The notes under the pieces were generated by a model, which worked only from the letters and a program-made list of their open reading frames with translations, ran no database searches and was not told the DNA's origin. From the NCBI GenBank assembly GCA_003223065.1, contig QHXU01000012.1, forward strand, positions 42,686 to 51,824: DNA of 9,139 bases. Direction: 5' to 3'. A program made the position numbers and the translations under genes. Positions 6,399 to 9,139 of this stretch are shown piece after piece; position 1 is the first letter of the stretch, and every line of letters starts with the position of its first letter. The DNA is from Acidobacteriota bacterium (GTDB lineage Bacteria > Acidobacteriota > Terriglobia > Bryobacterales > Bryobacteraceae).

Positions 6399-7607
6399 TT
6401 GCTCCCCCGCCTACGCACCAACCTGGATTTCCTGCCGTCGCCGCTCCAGGACAGGCCCGGCCTGGTGATCCGTGATCCTTTTCAATACTCCGACGCCACG
6501 TTGATCATCCCTCCCGCGCTGGTCGCGTGTCTCGAGTTCTTCGACGGCACGCGAACCGGGCTGGACCTCCGCGAGTATCTGGTGCGGCTCACCGGCGACC
6601 TGAAGGTGAGCGATCTCGAGCAGCACCTGGTGGAGAGTTTGAGCAGCGCAGGGTTCCTTGAAGATGAGAACTTTGCAAGACGCAAGGAACAAGCCGAACG
6701 CGCCTTCGCATCGGCGCGCCGGCGGAACGCCGCGCATGCAGGCAGCGGTTACCCGGGGGAGATCACGGCGCTGAACGAAACTCTGCGCGGCTACATGGAC
6801 GGCATGGCACCCGCGCCCGCTAACCGTGTTCTGGCGATCGCGGCCCCTCATGTGAGTCCCTTCGGAGGAGCTGAGGCCTACCGCGCCGCGTATGCCGCCC
6901 TGTCGCCCGCGGACGCTGAGCGAACCTTCGTAATCCTCGGTACATCGCATTACGGCGCCCCGGAGCGGCTCGGGCTGACCCGGAAGCCTTTCATCACCCC
7001 TCTCGGGGAGGCGATCACCGACACGGCGCTGGTCGATGAGCTGGCGCGCGCCACGGGCGATGCCGCCGCTATGGAAGACTACTGCCACGCCGTCGAGCAC
7101 TCGATCGAATTCCAGGTAGTCTTCCTGCAGCACCTTTTCGGGCCGGGCATCCACATCGTGCCGGTCCTGTGCGGTGCTTACGCGCACAGCCTGTACGGCG
7201 GAGGCCTTCCGGAGGAGGACGACCACGTCCGGCGGATCCTCGGCGCCCTCGGCGATCTCGCCGCGCGCGAAGGCAATCGTCTGTTGTGGGTGCTCGGAAT
7301 CGACATGGCCCACATAGGGCGCCGCTATGGCGATGCCATCGAGGCCACTGCGGACCAGGACGAGATGGAAGAGGTGGCGCGCCGCGACCACGCGCGAATC
7401 GAGCGCGTGGAAGCCGGCGACGCACGTGGTTTCTGGGAATTGGTCCAGGAGAACCAGGACGATTTGAAGTGGTGCGGCTCTGCTCCGCTCTACACGTTCC
7501 TGAAGGCCGTGCCCTCGGCGCGCGGACGCCTGCTGCGCTACCAGCAGTGGAACATCGACGAGCAGAGCGTCGTCAGCTTCGCCGGCATGCAATTCCATTC
7601 AAGCTGA
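6399..7607 (+). CDS. amrB: Memo-family protein (AmmeMemoRadiSam system protein B) with an N-terminal PqqD-like extension
   Basis: The protein has 402 residues. Residues about 140-400 are the Memo fold, related to class III extradiol dioxygenases. Candidate metal or active-site residues are H151 (APHVSPFGG), H184 (LGTSHYGA), H234 (EHSIEFQ), D302/H305 (GIDMAHIG) and C359 (KWCGSAP); two His and one Cys are the metal ligands of human MEMO1. The family co-occurs with an AMMECR1-like protein and a radical SAM enzyme; neither is in the window and the reaction is unknown. Residues 1-115 are extra compared with plain Memo proteins. RDPFQYSD leads into LVACLEFFDGTRTGLDL and a stretch ending VESLSSAGFLEDE, which reads like a PqqD-type winged helix. 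The TTG at 6399 is chosen because LPRLRTNLDF fits the N-terminus I recall for this family and no ATG precedes it; no Shine-Dalgarno is visible. Confidence 0.88.
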   Translation: MLPRLRTNLDFLPSPLQDRPGLVIRDPFQYSDATLIIPPALVACLEFFDGTRTGLDLREYLVRLTGDLKVSDLEQHLVESLSSAGFLEDENFARRKEQAERAFASARRRNAAHAGSGYPGEITALNETLRGYMDGMAPAPANRVLAIAAPHVSPFGGAEAYRAAYAALSPADAERTFVILGTSHYGAPERLGLTRKPFITPLGEAITDTALVDELARATGDAAAMEDYCHAVEHSIEFQVVFLQHLFGPGIHIVPVLCGAYAHSLYGGGLPEEDDHVRRILGALGDLAAREGNRLLWVLGIDMAHIGRRYGDAIEATADQDEMEEVARRDHARIERVEAGDARGFWELVQENQDDLKWCGSAPLYTFLKAVPSARGRLLRYQQWNIDEQSVVSFAGMQFHSS

Positions 7608-7645
7608 CCGTTCAAACTGACACAGAATTCGCCGATAAGCTCCCC

Positions 7646-7650
7646 GGAGG
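7646..7650 (+). promoter_or_regulatory. Ribosome binding site that fixes the start of the GGDEF-like gene
   Basis: GGAGG lies 7 bases before the ATG at 7658. It selects this start; the same frame stays open back to 7169, but that part lies inside the Memo gene and has a shadow-like, Arg-rich composition. Confidence 0.75.
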
Positions 7651-7657
7651 CGCGGAC

Positions 7658-8674
7658 ATGATCTCGATCCGGAAAACTGTCAATGAGATGGATCGCCTCG
7701 ATGAGCTGCAGCGCGTTACAGCGGATTGTTACCGGCTCGCCATCGATTCCGCGGCGCACTATGCGGTCCAGATCGACCAGGTGCAGGCCGCCGAATTCCG
7801 CCTGCATTTACGGCTGATCGAGGACCAGTTGCGGAGCGCTAGCGGTACCCATGACCTGCGAGCCGTGCAGTCGTCTTTTCGGGGCGAACTGCGCGATTAC
7901 CGGGACAAGGCCCACGAACAGATAGCGCGCTTGCGCAGGGAAGTCGAGTCGGCCGCGTTGGCGATGCAGGCCTTTGCCGAAAGCGTTACTGCAAATGACT
8001 CCGATTGCGAGGAACGTCTTAAAGGCGAGTTGCGACGACTCGAAACAGCAGCAAAGAGCGACGATCTCACCGAGATTCGCAGTCACATTCGCACTGCCAC
8101 GGCCGGGATTGCCGCCACCTTCGAGCAAGCTCGCCGCGCCAATCAACTGGTGGTCGTCCAGTTGCAAGATGAAATCCGCGCGCTGCATCAGGAGATGGAG
8201 AAGGAACGCCGTGCTCTTTTCACCGACCGTTCCTCCGGTGTCTGGAACCGCCAAAAGATGGATTGCCGTATTGAGGAGCTTCTGCGGCGCGGTGAAGCTT
8301 TTTGCCTGCTCATGGTCCGTGTTCGCAACCTGAAGCGGCTGGAGCGCCAGTACTCGCGGACCGTGGTCGAGGGCACCCTGAAAGCGCTGCTCCAGCGCTT
8401 CTATGGCTCGCTGGGAGACGATGCAATGATCGGGCGGTGGAGCGAGCAGGAGTTTGTCGCCATCCTGGATGTGGACGCTGCCCGCGGCATGGCCATCTCC
8501 CAGGAAGTCGCCCGCAAGCTGTCCGGACCTTACTCCATACAGGAGAACGGCCTCGCGCAGAAAGTGACCCTGCAGGTGGCGAGTGGCATGATCGACTGCG
8601 CCGCCGGGAGCGCTCCCGCCGGCTTCCTCGAAAAGCTTGCCCACATGGCCGGCGCAATCAGCGGCTCGCTTTGA
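7658..8674 (+). CDS. Coiled-coil protein with a degenerate GGDEF domain
   Basis: The protein has 338 residues, no signal peptide and no membrane segment. Residues 1-185 are charged and helical, probably coiled coil (AHEQIARLRREVES at 85-98, LQDEIRALHQEMEKERRALF at 169-188). Residues about 189-335 follow the diguanylate cyclase fold: TDRSSGVWNRQKM (189-201) stands for the usual DxLTGLxNRR. SEQEF (262-266) stands where GGDEF belongs, after the usual Arg (R260). The first metal-binding Asp of the family is absent (LMVRVRNLKRL, 218-228). It therefore probably does not make cyclic di-GMP and may serve as a binding or scaffold domain. The gene starts 50 bp after the Memo-family gene on the same strand, so the two may be co-transcribed. 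I do not recognise a named member of the family. Confidence 0.82.
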   Translation: MISIRKTVNEMDRLDELQRVTADCYRLAIDSAAHYAVQIDQVQAAEFRLHLRLIEDQLRSASGTHDLRAVQSSFRGELRDYRDKAHEQIARLRREVESAALAMQAFAESVTANDSDCEERLKGELRRLETAAKSDDLTEIRSHIRTATAGIAATFEQARRANQLVVVQLQDEIRALHQEMEKERRALFTDRSSGVWNRQKMDCRIEELLRRGEAFCLLMVRVRNLKRLERQYSRTVVEGTLKALLQRFYGSLGDDAMIGRWSEQEFVAILDVDAARGMAISQEVARKLSGPYSIQENGLAQKVTLQVASGMIDCAAGSAPAGFLEKLAHMAGAISGSL

Positions 8675-8824
8675 CCGGTGCTCGATTTGCCTAAGCCGGC
8701 TAAGACTTGCGCCCTCTCCGCACCTTAACTTCAATGCGACGTATCTTCAATGCCACATTGAACAACCAGGACCTGAAACCCCGGCCGCACATGACCCATC
8801 TAATTTTGTGGGCGAGATTTTCCT
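8675..8824. other. Intergenic region before the DoxX gene
   Basis: This 150-bp gap has lower GC than its surroundings and presumably holds the promoter of the DoxX gene. TCTAAT (8799-8804) could be a -10 box but lacks a good -35. The 8-base palindrome AGCCGGCT (8694-8701) has no loop and no T tract, so it is not a terminator. No small gene was seen. Confidence 0.45.
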
Positions 8825-9139
8825 ATGTTCCAGAAACTATTGCGAACAAGTGACGATCATGTTCTGACGTTATTGCGATTTGTGCTGGGGATCGTGTTCT
8901 TAGCTCACGGCGCCCAGAAGCTTCTGGGGTGGTTCGGGGGCCCCGGATATTCGGGAGCGATGAGCTTCTTCACTGAGGGCCTGCACATTCCCGCAGTGTT
9001 TGCGTTCCTGGCGATCTGCGCGGAGTTCCTTGGAGGCCTGGGACTAATCTTGGGCCTGCTGGGACGCGTCGCCGCGTTCGGCATCTTTGTTGAAATGCTG
9101 GTCGCAGTGTTTCTCGTACACCTGCCGAACGGGTTCTTC
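8825..9139 (+). CDS. DoxX-family integral membrane protein (cut by right edge)
   Basis: The first 105 codons are present and the frame is open to the window end. After a short polar start (MFQKLLRTSDDH) come helix 1 (about 13-30), the family signature HGAQKLLGWFGG (28-39), a loop with GYSGAMSFF (41-49), helix 2 (about 56-78) and helix 3 (about 81-99), ending LPNGFF. DoxX-family proteins have about 130-160 residues and four helices, so one helix is missing here. They sit in the inner membrane; members are linked to thiosulfate:quinone oxidoreduction or thiol/oxidative stress, but this one cannot be assigned a substrate. Only a weak Shine-Dalgarno (GGGCGAG, about 9 bases off) precedes the ATG. 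An out-of-frame ORF covering the same start is a shadow. Confidence 0.88.
   Translation, partial: MFQKLLRTSDDHVLTLLRFVLGIVFLAHGAQKLLGWFGGPGYSGAMSFFTEGLHIPAVFAFLAICAEFLGGLGLILGLLGRVAAFGIFVEMLVAVFLVHLPNGFF

Noticed and set aside
6411..7598. Minus-strand open frame of 395 codons opposite the Memo gene
   Set aside because: It mirrors nearly the whole Memo gene, an effect of high third-position GC; the translation has no recognisable domain, while the plus strand has full Memo motifs.
7169..7657. Upstream extension of the GGDEF-like frame to 501 codons
   Set aside because: It overlaps the Memo gene in another frame, is Arg/Pro-rich like a shadow frame, and the GGAGG before 7658 marks the real start.
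8694..8701. AGCCGGCT palindrome after the GGDEF-like gene as a terminator
   Set aside because: It has no loop, the flanks do not extend the pairing and no T tract follows.
7808..8734. Minus-strand open frame of 308 codons opposite the GGDEF-like gene
   Set aside because: No domain is recognisable, and the plus strand has a good ribosome binding site and a GGDEF-type fold.

Overview
The window is GC-rich and gene-dense. It looks like chromosome from an Acidobacteriota bacterium, possibly the Solibacter/Bryobacter group. This rests on gene content: an Oar-like TonB-dependent receptor with an N-terminal carboxypeptidase-regulatory domain, a long Memo-family (AmmeMemoRadiSam B) protein, a membrane-anchored MutS-like ATPase and a GGDEF-like protein with a degenerate motif. 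No rRNA or other phylogenetic marker is present, so the assignment is an inference. I see no mobile element, CRISPR array, tRNA or rRNA.

Layout. From about 6370 down to 1273 the minus strand carries four tightly packed genes that look like one operon: (1) a membrane MutS-family ATPase, split by an apparent one-base frameshift in a G5 run near its start; (2) an SDR that closely resembles quinonoid dihydropteridine reductase; (3) a pterin-4a-carbinolamine dehydratase; (4) a secreted fusion of a serine beta-lactamase-like hydrolase and a NamZ-type (DUF1343) exo-beta-N-acetylmuramidase. The gaps are 21 bp, 6 bp and a 4-base ATGA overlap. After a perfect inverted repeat and a clear sigma-70-type promoter, a separate minus-strand gene, the Oar-like receptor, runs off the left edge. 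Rightwards from 6399 the plus strand carries the Memo-family protein, a coiled-coil protein with a degenerate GGDEF domain, and a DoxX-family membrane protein cut by the right edge.

How the genes may work together. Genes 2 and 3 are the two consecutive enzymes that regenerate tetrahydropterin after an aromatic-amino-acid-hydroxylase-type reaction, although no hydroxylase lies in the window. Gene 4 joins in one polypeptide two activities that are encoded side by side in the Bacillus subtilis cell-wall recycling cluster, and it should act outside the cytoplasm on peptidoglycan fragments. Why pterin recycling, wall recycling and a MutS-like ATPase share a transcript is not clear from the sequence. 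The Memo protein has an N-terminal extension of about 115 residues that reads like a PqqD/RiPP-recognition-type fold. That extension, the degenerate GGDEF partner and the MutS-like frameshift are the observations most worth checking.
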